Positions 1 to 6,777 of a stretch of DNA of 12,524 nucleotides are shown here, one piece after another; position 1 is the first letter of the stretch; the number at the start of each line of letters is the position of its first letter. The translations under genes were made by a program, and so were the position numbers. The stretch lies in the NCBI GenBank assembly GCA_003558195.1, contig PWMM01000143.1, positions 1 to 12,524 of the forward strand. The letters are read 5' to 3'. The notes beneath the pieces were generated by a model. It searched no databases. It saw only the letters and a list, made by a program, of their open reading frames with translations, and was not told the origin of the DNA. This stretch comes from Syntrophomonadaceae bacterium (lineage in GTDB: Bacteria; Bacillota; Dethiobacteria; DTU022).

Positions 1-2
1 CA

Positions 3-1238
3 TACTTTTCGGGAGATATCAGGTTTTTCTCCGGAAATCCGAAAAATGCCCACCAATTTTACCTTGAAGCATACAGGAACAGTGAAAAAACAGGCAGCCA
101 TTACCTGGCCATAAACTGCAACTTAAAGGTGGCTAATAATCTTCGCTGCCTGGGAAAACTGCGGGAAGCGGAACTAATAACCAAGAAAACGCTCCATATT
201 ATCGGGGAAAAAGGTTTATCCGGCATCCCCAGGACAGGAAGCATCTGGGTTTTAATGGGGGAACTGCAGCGGGAAAAGGGCGAACTCGATGAAGCAGAAC
301 GCCTTATAACTAAAGGAGTTTTTCTTAACCAGCCGGAAAAACCATTCCTGGGGTGGTGCTATCTTTTTCAAATAGCTCTTTTATTCTCAAAACAAAAATA
401 TCATGAAGGCCTGGAGGTAATTGCTACAATAGAAGAATTAAACCGCGATCCGGGGCTGCCGCTTTACATCACAATTCCCGCAGCCTCTTGGAAAGCCCGG
501 ATCCTTCTTGAAATGGGAAATCTCACAGAGGCCAAAAATGTTCTTGCTCAAACAGGCGTTACTGAAGAAGCGGCGGTGAAAGGCGGCCGGGAAAGAGGAC
601 ACCTGGTCCTCCCCCGCCTGCTGATGCTGGATGATAAAAATAACAAGGACCGGGCCCAGGGGATTTTGGACCGGGTCGAAGAATTTACCTTAGCAGGCGG
701 GAACCACAGAATTTTGCTTGAAACACTGCTGGTTAAAGCAGACCTGGCAGAACAGGCCGGACATAGCGGGGCGGCTGAAGAGTTCCTGGTAAAGGCCCTT
801 CAATCCGGCCGGGAATCAGGCTATTTTCAAACATTTATCGATGAGGGTAAATCCCTGGCTCCCGTTTATTCGGGCATTCTTGAGGGTAAGCACACCGCCG
901 GTGGTCAGCTTTTAAGTCCGGGCTTAACCGGCTTTACCCGTAAAATATACCAGGCAATTGCACCGGATGCAACGGAAGAGCAAGAACCCGTTAAGGAGAA
1001 ACAAGCTTCTGATCACGACTATGACCATCTAATTGTTGAGGAGCTTAACCCCAGGGAGCTGCAAATACTTAAGCTAATTGCCGAGGGTTATTCCAACCAG
1101 GAAATAGCGCAACAGTTTTTTCTTTCGGAGGGGACAGTTAAGTGGCATACCAGCAATATTTACGGGAAACTGGGGGCCAGGAACAGGGTTGAAGCTGTAA
1201 GTCTGGCCCGGAAATTAAATCTGCTGCAAGGCCCATAA
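3..1238 (+). CDS. MalT-like LuxR-family transcriptional regulator, C-terminal part (5' end outside window)
   Basis: The frame is open from base 3 to the TAA at 1236-1238 (411 residues), so the gene begins upstream of the window. The GTG at 129 lies in continuous coding sequence and is not a convincing start. Most of the visible protein is helical-repeat sequence of the MalT type, with recurring small-residue/Gly/Glu-Ala patterns (GKLREAE, KGELDEAERL, MGNLTEAKNVL). It ends with the family's GYFQTFIDEGKSLAPVY segment, a long acidic linker, and a LuxR-type helix-turn-helix at about 1044-1229. That domain has the typical LNPRELQILKLIAEG opening and the recognition-helix region SEGTVKWHTSNIYGKL. 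Full-length relatives carry an N-terminal STAND ATPase module, which would lie off the left edge. In the family, ligand and ATP binding drive oligomerisation and DNA binding. The ligand and target genes cannot be read here. It converges on the minus-strand group that follows. Confidence 0.9.
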   Translation, partial: YFSGDIRFFSGNPKNAHQFYLEAYRNSEKTGSHYLAINCNLKVANNLRCLGKLREAELITKKTLHIIGEKGLSGIPRTGSIWVLMGELQREKGELDEAERLITKGVFLNQPEKPFLGWCYLFQIALLFSKQKYHEGLEVIATIEELNRDPGLPLYITIPAASWKARILLEMGNLTEAKNVLAQTGVTEEAAVKGGRERGHLVLPRLLMLDDKNNKDRAQGILDRVEEFTLAGGNHRILLETLLVKADLAEQAGHSGAAEEFLVKALQSGRESGYFQTFIDEGKSLAPVYSGILEGKHTAGGQLLSPGLTGFTRKIYQAIAPDATEEQEPVKEKQASDHDYDHLIVEELNPRELQILKLIAEGYSNQEIAQQFFLSEGTVKWHTSNIYGKLGARNRVEAVSLARKLNLLQGP

Positions 1239-1244
1239 TAATAA

Positions 1245-1361
1245 TCATGGTATTATTCGTCTTTCCAGCAGCTTTCCGGCCAGGATAAAACTCAGAAAAC
1301 CGGATAAATACAAAATAAGGACCACCAACACGATCAAAATATTGATACTCTCAAAACTCAT
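1245..1361 (-). CDS. possible 38-aa single-helix membrane protein
   Basis: ATG at 1361 opens a 38-codon frame ending TGA at 1245. About 25 hydrophobic residues (from INILIVLVVLIL to FILAG) are followed by a basic tail (KLLERRIIP), the pattern of a small one-helix membrane protein. No strong Shine-Dalgarno sequence precedes the ATG. The frame is the same as that of the upstream gene (1401-1664): after that gene's TAG there are 14 sense codons and then this ATG. It could be a separate small gene translated by re-initiation, a readthrough extension, or a detached 3' part of a longer gene. Its 3' end lies 6 bases from the stop of the convergent regulator gene. Function unknown. Confidence 0.4.
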   Translation of the reverse strand: MSFESINILIVLVVLILYLSGFLSFILAGKLLERRIIP

Positions 1362-1400
1362 TTGCCAACTCTGCTGCCAGCCATGCTGATTTGTTAAACC

Positions 1401-1664
1401 CTACCGCTTTTCGATGGTGACCACTTCTGTATCCAGGTGCATTCTTTCTTGAAGCTCTTTTGATACTTCCAGGCTGGCAATTTTCTCTTCCTGTTCTTTA
1501 ACTGCAGCTTCTTCTTCAACCACTTCGTTGTCGTGATTTTCTGCACAACCGCCAACAATAAATAGCATCGAAGTAAGGGCCAGGCACAGGAAGAACCCTA
1601 TTACTAAGCCTTTGAGAAATTTCGGCCAATAACCGGCTTTGTTGTAACAGCCTTGTTTAAACAT
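1401..1664 (-). CDS. small membrane-anchored acidic protein of unknown function
   Basis: The frame extends to an ATG at 1691, but the better start is the ATG at 1664, which has GGGAGGT seven bases upstream. The upstream ATG sits directly against a hairpin and has no ribosome-binding site. This gives 87 residues. A basic N-terminus (about 1-17) is followed by a hydrophobic segment (about 18-40, FLKGLVIGFFLCLALTSMLF) ending in IVGGC, which could be a membrane anchor or a poorly formed lipobox. The remainder is a charged segment rich in Glu (EVVEEEAAVKEQEEK), probably helical or coiled coil and outside the membrane. No family is recognised. The stop is TAG, and the frame then continues open into the 38-aa membrane ORF. 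Confidence 0.6.
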   Translation of the reverse strand: MFKQGCYNKAGYWPKFLKGLVIGFFLCLALTSMLFIVGGCAENHDNEVVEEEAAVKEQEEKIASLEVSKELQERMHLDTEVVTIEKR

Positions 1665-1691
1665 AGATGATACCTCCCAATACTTTTTCAT

Positions 1692-1730
1692 AGAAAAACC
1701 GATCTTTCAAAGACTGAGATCGGTTTTTCT
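1692..1730 (-). terminator. 14-bp hairpin between the DUF3795 gene and the small membrane-protein gene
   Basis: Perfect 14-base inverted repeat: 1692-1705 (agaaaaaccgatct) pairs with 1717-1730 (agatcggtttttct) around an 11-base loop. Read on the minus strand, the 3' arm ends in a T-run. It lies about 85 bases beyond the DUF3795 stop and about 30 bases before the preferred start of the next gene, so it may be that gene's intrinsic terminator or an attenuator in the leader of the small gene. The arms carry A/T runs on both sides, so bidirectional action is possible. Confidence 0.6.
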
Positions 1731-1813
1731 CTCTTCGTAAACTATGATACTTCCTTAGATTTTAAAAATAACCTAACGAAAGTTGGTTTTATGATACGGT
1801 TTCCTGTAAATAT

Positions 1814-2398
1814 TTAATTATATTTCCCCTTCCTCATCTTCAAAATCTCACCTTCTTCACCGGCCTTCCGGTTTAAAATACCCTTCAATACTTTTGCCCT
1901 GCCCTTCATATTATCTTCATTAACACCTTCAGCTTCAATTATTTGATCTGCTTCATTTAAAGCTTTTTTAAGTCCGTCAACTGAAAGCAAGGTTGTGGCC
2001 AGGCAATAAAAGGTTTTAGATCTACCGTCGTTATAATTTTCCAGCATGCTTCGGAGCATCTTTATCCTCAGTTCTTGCTGCTCCATGTATTTTGCAATCC
2101 CGAATTCCTGGATAAACTGCTGGTTCAGTAAAATATTTTTAGCGGTGGTTTTTACATCAGGTCCGCTCGAGGCTCCCTCAAATTTAGCACAGGGGTAATC
2201 TTTACACTGCGCGCATACTTCCAAACCCTTTTTCTTGACACAGCAGGTAATATAAGAGCAGGATGGGTGCTTCTCAAAAAAATCTTCTCCGCAGCAGCCG
2301 GGACACCGGGAAGACCCGTCGGTGTAATATGCCGGGCACATGCCGCAGTCAAGACCACAGCAGCCCAGGGTCGGATACTTTTTCAGATAATTTTTCAC
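1814..2398 (-). CDS. DUF3795-like cysteine-rich protein
   Basis: About 190 residues. The N-terminal third holds 13 cysteines in 70 residues: CCGLDCGMCPAYY (13-25), RCPGCCG (31-37), CSYITCC (47-53) and CAQCKDYPC (62-70). The early CGxDCGxCPAY motif and the later CxxCxxYPC motif are the hallmarks of the DUF3795 family. Its cysteines probably bind zinc or an iron-sulfur cluster, and its function is not established. The C-terminal half is helical and charged. The start is unclear. The GTG at 2398 directly abuts GGAG with no spacer, while a CTG four codons later lies about 9-10 bases after GGAGGTG and would be better placed. A TAG four codons upstream rules out a much earlier start. It follows the thioesterase gene by about 70 bases on the same strand and may be cotranscribed with it. 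Confidence 0.8.
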   Translation of the reverse strand: MKNYLKKYPTLGCCGLDCGMCPAYYTDGSSRCPGCCGEDFFEKHPSCSYITCCVKKKGLEVCAQCKDYPCAKFEGASSGPDVKTTAKNILLNQQFIQEFGIAKYMEQQELRIKMLRSMLENYNDGRSKTFYCLATTLLSVDGLKKALNEADQIIEAEGVNEDNMKGRAKVLKGILNRKAGEEGEILKMRKGKYN

Positions 2399-2469
2399 CT
2401 CCAGGCACTAATCAGCACCGTTTTTATTTTGAAAGGGCAAGTTAATATGATTCTGGTAAACTATAAAGC

Positions 2470-2955
2470 CTACCTGCTGTAATTGTTCTCCCGGCGCCTT
2501 TCGTTCAGCCTGATTTTACGCCTTTCTCCCGCTTCAAGATTACGCCTTTTTTCTTCATCGGTTTTTAAAATTAAAGGAGAAACCGGTTTGGGCTTACCTT
2601 CTTTGTCAAGGGCAACGAAAGTCAGATAAGCCGATGCGGTATGCCTGACTTCACCGGTCATAACATTTTCCGCTTCTACCCGGGCGCCAATTTCCATCGA
2701 GGTTTTCCCGGCATAATTTATAGATGCGCTGATCTTGAGCAGTTCGCCAATATAAACAGGGTGGTAAAAATCTAGCCTGTCTATCGATGCGGTTACCACG
2801 TTGCTTGACGAGTGCCTGGCAGCAACTATGCCGGCAGTACTATCTACCAGTTTCATAATCGAACCACCATGCACGTTTCCTGCCAGGTTGGCATCAGCCT
2901 GGGTCATCTGCTGGATGATCATGGCCTTACTTTCCTTGGCTGATTTTCCTTCCAT
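2470..2955 (-). CDS. acyl-CoA thioesterase, hotdog fold (YciA/YkhA type)
   Basis: 161 residues starting at an ATG preceded by AAAGGAGGA with a short spacer. The motif N27-V-H29-GG-x3-K-x2-D38 (NVHGGSIMKLVDSTAG) is the active-site helix region of the acyl-CoA hydrolase hotdog family. It is followed by the strand segments typical of the fold (VVTASIDRLDFYHPVYIGELL, MEIGARVEAENVMTGE, TASAYLTFVALD). These cytoplasmic enzymes hydrolyse acyl-CoA to free acid and CoA and usually work as hexamers or tetramers; the exact chain-length preference cannot be read from sequence. The C-terminus has an extra tail of about 30 very basic and acidic residues (EEKRRNLEAGERRKIRL), commonly seen in this family. 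The stop is TAG with a second TAG two codons later. The DUF3795 gene lies about 70 bases downstream. Confidence 0.9.
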   Translation of the reverse strand: MEGKSAKESKAMIIQQMTQADANLAGNVHGGSIMKLVDSTAGIVAARHSSSNVVTASIDRLDFYHPVYIGELLKISASINYAGKTSMEIGARVEAENVMTGEVRHTASAYLTFVALDKEGKPKPVSPLILKTDEEKRRNLEAGERRKIRLNERRRENNYSR

Positions 2956-3239
2956 AGTTCCTCCTTTCAGGCATGCAAGATTTCTATAATTGCAGGTTCT
3001 TGGCTATAACTTCACCTTTAACAATTAGCGATTGCTCTTAACAGAACAAATCTAGAAGGCAAAAAAGTGGGGATGAAGCCAGGCCTGAATGTGCCTCTAG
3101 TTTTGAATTAAACTGGCAGAAGAAAATCTAGTTTGAGATATTACGGTTTATAGATCTAGATTCTGATATCAGCCAGCATAATCCACCAGCTATATTTAAT
3201 CTCACCGGATCATTTTTTTCAACAGTAGTAACAAAATAT

Positions 3240-4055
3240 TTAAAATAATTCGCTCAAGGGAATTGCCTCATTGATAACCTCATCTGGCACTTCAATACTC
3301 TCAAAGGTATCGAACTCAACATAGGTAATATTTATTTCTTGCCGCATATCTAAAACTTCTCCCATCATTTCCATTGACAGGTTATATGCAATTTCACTTT
3401 CTGCCGGTAAAAAACTTTGAGTGTCAATCTTAACTTTATAAATTAATTCTGAGAATTCTAGCTCGCTTAATATATTTTCAATTTCCGCTTCTTCAGCTTC
3501 AGAAAGTCCAAACATTTCTGCTCCAAGTTGCGCTTCGGCTCTTTCTTTGAGCAAAGTGGCCAGTTCTCCAGTTGCATCTTCATAAACTAGACTATAGTAA
3601 CCATCATCTGCTTCCATACTCACATTTTCCGGATTTACATTCTCAAGCAGATCAATAAATTCAAAAGGATCTTCATATGACTCGGCAAACATTACTTCTT
3701 CGGTTATGTCTTCCCAAACCCAACCAAATTCCGGTATTTCAATGTAAAGGAGATTGTCTGCAAGGTACATTTTCATGTCAAATCTCATTCCAGCAGTTTC
3801 CATTTCAACCTGATATTCCGCCATCATCGGATCTTCCATCGCTCGGCCAGTAGCCCTGGCTGTTGTTGTAAAACTGTACATTCCTTCCATGTTGAAGTCC
3901 TGGATCATTTCCATTTCAAAGGCAGTAGCATTAATTCCATCAACAGCCTGAATAGCTCCTTCAATAACTTCTGCAATCGTCAATTCATCTTCTTCACAAC
4001 CACTCCCAACAAAAATGACTAACATCAATAGCAATAAAATCAATTTGAATTTCAT
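3240..4055 (-). CDS. secreted lipoprotein, LolA-like/DUF6612-like
   Basis: 271 residues from the ATG at 4055, chosen because AGGGGGAT lies just upstream; an ATG six codons earlier overlaps that site. A short basic start and hydrophobic stretch (KFKLILLLLMLVIFVG) lead to GSGC with Cys20, a somewhat unusual lipobox, so the protein is probably exported, acylated and held on the outer face of the membrane. The mature part is strongly acidic and Met-rich. Its alternating beta-strand pattern (MYSFTTTARATG, MRFDMKMYLADNLLYIEIPE, YYSLVYEDATGEL, FLPAESEIAYNLSMEM) resembles the LolA/LppX-like or DUF6612 lipoproteins of Gram-positives. That fold assignment is inference; no catalytic residues are evident. 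A possible promoter lies at 4130-4157. Its neighbours, two small membrane proteins upstream, are also surface-associated, but a functional link is not shown. Confidence 0.75.
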   Translation of the reverse strand: MKFKLILLLLMLVIFVGSGCEEDELTIAEVIEGAIQAVDGINATAFEMEMIQDFNMEGMYSFTTTARATGRAMEDPMMAEYQVEMETAGMRFDMKMYLADNLLYIEIPEFGWVWEDITEEVMFAESYEDPFEFIDLLENVNPENVSMEADDGYYSLVYEDATGELATLLKERAEAQLGAEMFGLSEAEEAEIENILSELEFSELIYKVKIDTQSFLPAESEIAYNLSMEMMGEVLDMRQEINITYVEFDTFESIEVPDEVINEAIPLSELF

Positions 4056-4129
4056 TTTTATCCCCCTTATCACTAACTGATTTAATCAAAACTTATCAAG
4101 TATGCCAGATAATTGCAAGAAAATTGTTC

Positions 4130-4157
4130 ATTATAGCTTATCAAATTATATTTAAAA
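4130..4157 (-). promoter_or_regulatory. possible sigma-A promoter for the lipoprotein gene
   Basis: On the minus strand a perfect TATAAT (+ strand 4130-4135) lies 16 bases downstream of TTTTAA (4152-4157), a weak -35. Transcription would start about 70 bases before the lipoprotein ATG. The region is AT-rich, so chance matches are likely. Confidence 0.3.
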
Positions 4158-4253
4158 CCATAACCGCAACCAGTGGCTATTCATCTCCATAATCATTAGC
4201 CTTGTTTTGGCTAGTGAGGCCATCGGTCCTTTATTAAAAACATAATTTCTCTG

Positions 4254-4616
4254 TCATTGTACAGCTTCAAGTCGACTGGTCTTGCGCCAGTGATAAAGAT
4301 ATACCGGGCCAGCTACACCGATGAAAGCAAGGCTGCTTACCAGGTCCCTGGTCAAGCGGCGTCGCTGATTTTCTTCCTGCAAAGTTTCATAGCGCTCCTT
4401 TTCATCTGCTACAAATTCAGCACCAAACCATTTTTCCCACTGCTCCATATCCCTGGTTAACTCCCCGGGCCCGTAAAGACCATAATAATCGTAACCGGGT
4501 ATTACATAAGCTATAGCGGTTTGGGTCAGATTTACTGTCCCAATTATAACCAGGATCAGGGCCACAAAGCAGACCAGGTAATAATAAACGTGCTCGAGAT
4601 CCCATCTAATTCTCAT
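4254..4616 (-). CDS. two-helix membrane protein, paralogue of the upstream neighbour (DUF5671-like)
   Basis: 120 residues if it starts at the ATG at 4616. Alignment with its paralogue (MRIRWDLEHVYYY against MAKAWSIKNLYYY, no gap) favours this start over an ATG one codon earlier or the first in-frame start at 4649. Two hydrophobic segments are visible, about residues 11-38 and 92-108, with a polar, Glu/Arg-rich middle that is probably extracytoplasmic or a short coiled coil. The second helix ends in AGPVYLYHWRK. The AGPxYxYHWR ending is shared with the neighbour and recalls DUF5671-type membrane proteins, a tentative match from memory. The start lies inside the end of the upstream gene (11-base overlap), suggesting translational coupling. 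No strong Shine-Dalgarno sequence is seen. The stop is TGA. Function unknown. Confidence 0.7.
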   Translation of the reverse strand: MRIRWDLEHVYYYLVCFVALILVIIGTVNLTQTAIAYVIPGYDYYGLYGPGELTRDMEQWEKWFGAEFVADEKERYETLQEENQRRRLTRDLVSSLAFIGVAGPVYLYHWRKTSRLEAVQ

Positions 4617-4992
4617 CATTATCACACCGCTTTTCTTCTGAAAGCTCAATTCGCCTCCAGTGATAAATGTAAATAGGCCCTGCGATAATCACGAAAGCCA
4701 TGGAATTCAGAAGCTGGCGGACACTGTAACCCCGGTAATAGCCTTGCATACTTTCCTGCTCCGCTCTTCGTTCTTCCAGCTCTTCTAACGGAGGAGGACC
4801 AAAAACCGGCTGTTCATACTCTTCTCTGTAATCAGGGTAGTATGTATAAAATATAGGGATATTTGGTTTTTCAGGGAGGATAATTTGCATTGCGCTATTC
4901 ACACTTGAAATCGCTCCCCCGACAAACATGAATAAAGTCACCAGGCACACCAGGTAATAGTAAAGATTCTTAATGCTCCAGGCTTTGGCCAT
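4606..4992 (-). CDS. two-helix membrane protein, first of a paralogous pair (DUF5671-like)
   Basis: 128 residues from the ATG at 4992; an ATG at 5004 is in frame but directly abuts its GGGG. The layout matches the downstream gene: a helix at about 9-38 (NLYYYLVCLVTLFMF), a proline- and acid-rich loop at 40-88 with several tyrosines (YTYYPDYREEYEQP), and a second helix at about 95-110 ending AGPIYIYHWRR. The spacing of the conserved blocks is almost identical in the two proteins, which shows a tandem duplication followed by divergence of the central loop. The gene ends with TAG inside the start region of its partner. A promoter with TTGCTA-17-TATATT lies just upstream, so the pair is probably a two-gene operon. 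A hetero-oligomer is a reasonable inference, not shown. Confidence 0.7.
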   Translation of the reverse strand: MAKAWSIKNLYYYLVCLVTLFMFVGGAISSVNSAMQIILPEKPNIPIFYTYYPDYREEYEQPVFGPPPLEELEERRAEQESMQGYYRGYSVRQLLNSMAFVIIAGPIYIYHWRRIELSEEKRCDNDEN

Positions 4993-5040
4993 TTTAAAAC
5001 ACATCCCCGCTCTGATAATTTATATTTTCCTTTATCTAGC

Positions 5041-5069
5041 AATATATACCTCTCAGCTGGTAATAGCAA
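5041..5069 (-). promoter_or_regulatory. sigma-A-like promoter for the paralogous membrane pair
   Basis: On the minus strand TTGCTA (+ strand 5064-5069) is followed after 17 bases by TATATT (5041-5046). The matches to consensus are 4/6 and 5/6 with ideal spacing. Transcription would begin about 40 bases before the ATG at 4992. Confidence 0.5.
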
Positions 5070-5130
5070 GATGAAGACTGTTTTATAATCATTTCTATGG
5101 TCGAAACATATTTAACCTGGACAAAACTGT

Positions 5131-5246
5131 TCCATAAAAGTTGGATAACAAAAAACCCCATTCTAAACATAGTGTAAATCGGCCTTTACGGGAGCGCAAA
5201 TAAAAATCTTGAAAAAAATTGCGCAAGACCTCAGAATTAAGGGCTT
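5131..5246 (+). repeat. copy A of a diverged intergenic repeat, possible transposase 3'-end relic
   Basis: This stretch aligns with 11742-11857 in the same orientation. Shared blocks include ccataaaagttg at the left end, a gtaaa...ttt-cgg block in the middle, cttg followed by a ttgcgca block, and tcag-attaagg at the right end. The two copies differ at perhaps a third of positions. Read on the minus strand, both copies give a short peptide-like end (about FFKIFIC here) followed by a stop at a matching place and then caacttttatgg, as expected for the end of a transposase gene plus element terminus. The mobile-element reading is inference. Confidence 0.45.
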
Positions 5247-5432
5247 ATGTACACGAAGTTTATTAGTACAGGTTAGCTTACCGGTGCAATTACATGAAAG
5301 CTTCCCTAATAATTTTAAAGGTTTTTCGAAGAGCTCATACACTTCCTGTTAATAGTTAGATTAATTTCCCTAAAATAAAAGACCTTATATTTTAGATTGT
5401 AATGCTAACTTATTATTATCCTGCCTGTTTTT
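5247..5432. other. AT-rich intergenic stretch without a recognisable gene
   Basis: Part of the roughly 500-base gap between the divergent membrane pair and phosphofructokinase. I see no ORF with a ribosome-binding site, no RNA gene and no clear riboswitch motif. It probably holds distal control sequence or decayed DNA next to repeat copy A. Confidence 0.4.
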
Positions 5433-5477
5433 ATGATTAAGTGAATCATTATTTATGTTAGAATATAAAACATATTC
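5433..5477 (+). promoter_or_regulatory. two tandem 6-5-6 inverted repeats upstream of phosphofructokinase
   Basis: ATGATT-aagtg-AATCAT at 5433-5449 and GAATAT-aaaac-ATATTC at 5461-5477 are both perfect six-base inverted repeats with five-base spacers. Their centres are 28 bases apart, and they end about 17 bases before the Shine-Dalgarno sequence. TAGAAT at 5459-5464 could be a -10 element between or overlapping them. This layout suggests operator sites for a dimeric regulator. AT-rich DNA makes chance palindromes common, so this is tentative. Confidence 0.4.
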
Positions 5478-5508
5478 GTATCATGTTATTTTAGAAGGAG
5501 GTAACCCT

Positions 5509-6636
5509 ATGAGCAAGAAAATTGCATTAATCACCGGTGGTGGTGACTGCCCGGGCATAAACGCTTTCCTGGCTTCTGTCGTGCGCCGGGGAAATAAGGA
5601 ATACGGCGCTGAATTTATCGGCATCCGCAAAGCATTTTCCGGCCTGGCGGCCGACAAGCCGCAGGATTACATGATAAGGCTGGATACAGATAAAGTAGTA
5701 GGCTTAGAGAACCGCTCCAGTACCATTCTAGAATCTTCGCGCTTCAATCCCTTTACAGATGAAAATATCGAAAAAGGGTACCCGGAAAAGATTATGAGCA
5801 ACCTGGAAAAGCTCGGGGTTGACGGCATTTTGGGTACAGGCGGCAACGACACTATCTTATCCGCCCTGCGTTTCGAAAGCCGGGGACTGCCCACCGTTAT
5901 GGCACCTAAAAGTATTGATAACGATGTTTCCGGGACAGATGTTATGCTCGGCTTCCGGACTGCCATCGCTTTTGGCGCCCAGGCTGCCAGGAGTACAGCC
6001 GATTCAGCCCGGGCTCACCGCCGTATTTCCCTGGTGGAAGTCATGGGCAGGCAAGCCGGCTGGTTGGCCCTTGAAATCGGGGTAGCCTCCGGTGCAGAAA
6101 TGATTACTATTCCTGAGCGCCCGGTAAACTTAGGTGAGCTCTGTTCCGAGGTAAAACGCCTCTACAAGGAAAATGAATATGTTAACCTGATTTTAGCTGA
6201 AGGTACAAGCATCCCTTATAATGATCCGGTCATACTGCGGGCTAAGGAGAAAAGTGACCTGGTCCGCTACCTTATGGAAGAAACACCTGAACTCGATGCG
6301 TTCGGCAATCCCAAATTGGGAGGCATTTCACAAATTTTAAGACGGGTTTTAAAAATTGAGCTTGGACTAGAAAAAATCGAAGAAGTCCGGACCACCGACC
6401 TTGGTTTTACCTTAAGAGGGCTGGCACCTTCGGCTGATGATATAATCCTTGGCATCCGGTTCGGGATCAGAGCTGTCGACCTATTGCTTGATGAAAAACG
6501 CTCCGGTTTTATGGTCGGTATTCACGGCCTGGAAATCAGGGAAGTGCCTTACGAGTATGCCCTGAAGCCTAAAACAGTCAATCGTTCCGACCGGGAACTG
6601 CAGGCTTTAGGGGTATTTATTTCTTCTAACCAGTAA
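5509..6636 (+). CDS. 6-phosphofructokinase, probably pyrophosphate-dependent
   Basis: 375 residues from the ATG at 5509, which has a near-perfect GAAGGAGGT six bases upstream. A longer frame from 5455 lacks such a site. The enzyme phosphorylates fructose 6-phosphate to fructose 1,6-bisphosphate in the cytoplasm (glycolysis). Visible motifs are GGGDCPGIN (10-18), the phosphoryl-donor loop TGGNDT (110-115), PKSIDND (133-139) with the catalytic-base Asp137, EVMGRQAGW (177-185), AEGT (230-233) and LRGLAPS (302-308). Asp114, where ATP enzymes have Gly (GGDGS), and Lys134, where they have Gly (PGTIDND), are the established marks of PPi-using phosphofructokinases, so a reversible PPi enzyme is inferred. 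Oddities are SST in place of the usual GGT before ILxxSR (about residues 70-78) and GFRTA at 148-152. It stands alone, with a possible double operator upstream and a terminator after it. Confidence 0.93.
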   Translation: MSKKIALITGGGDCPGINAFLASVVRRGNKEYGAEFIGIRKAFSGLAADKPQDYMIRLDTDKVVGLENRSSTILESSRFNPFTDENIEKGYPEKIMSNLEKLGVDGILGTGGNDTILSALRFESRGLPTVMAPKSIDNDVSGTDVMLGFRTAIAFGAQAARSTADSARAHRRISLVEVMGRQAGWLALEIGVASGAEMITIPERPVNLGELCSEVKRLYKENEYVNLILAEGTSIPYNDPVILRAKEKSDLVRYLMEETPELDAFGNPKLGGISQILRRVLKIELGLEKIEEVRTTDLGFTLRGLAPSADDIILGIRFGIRAVDLLLDEKRSGFMVGIHGLEIREVPYEYALKPKTVNRSDRELQALGVFISSNQ

Positions 6637-6665
6637 AGCTGACCTAACTTGTAATAGATAAAAAC

Positions 6666-6706
6666 ATAAAGCGCATCCTGTAAATAATACCAGTCATGCG
6701 CTTTAT
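6666..6706. terminator. bidirectional hairpin terminator between phosphofructokinase and the Lon-like gene
   Basis: Perfect 11-base inverted repeat: ataaagcgcat (6666-6676) and atgcgctttat (6696-6706) with a 19-base loop. It is followed by T-rich sequence on both strands. It lies 30 bases after the phosphofructokinase stop and 72 bases after the convergent Lon-like stop, the usual place for a shared terminator. Confidence 0.75.
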
Positions 6707-6777
6707 TATTTCACTAAGGCCGAATTTTAAACAGGCTTAAATGTTAATATGAACAGGTAAGATAACCAATAATGGCA

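Noticed and set aside
1237..1257. AT-only hairpin aataata/tattatt after the LuxR gene as a terminator
   Set aside because: Stem of A-T pairs only, short, and without a T-tail; too weak to call.
5667..5966. 99-aa minus-strand ORF inside phosphofructokinase
   Set aside because: Shadow of a strongly conserved gene on the other strand; no family resemblance or ribosome-binding site.
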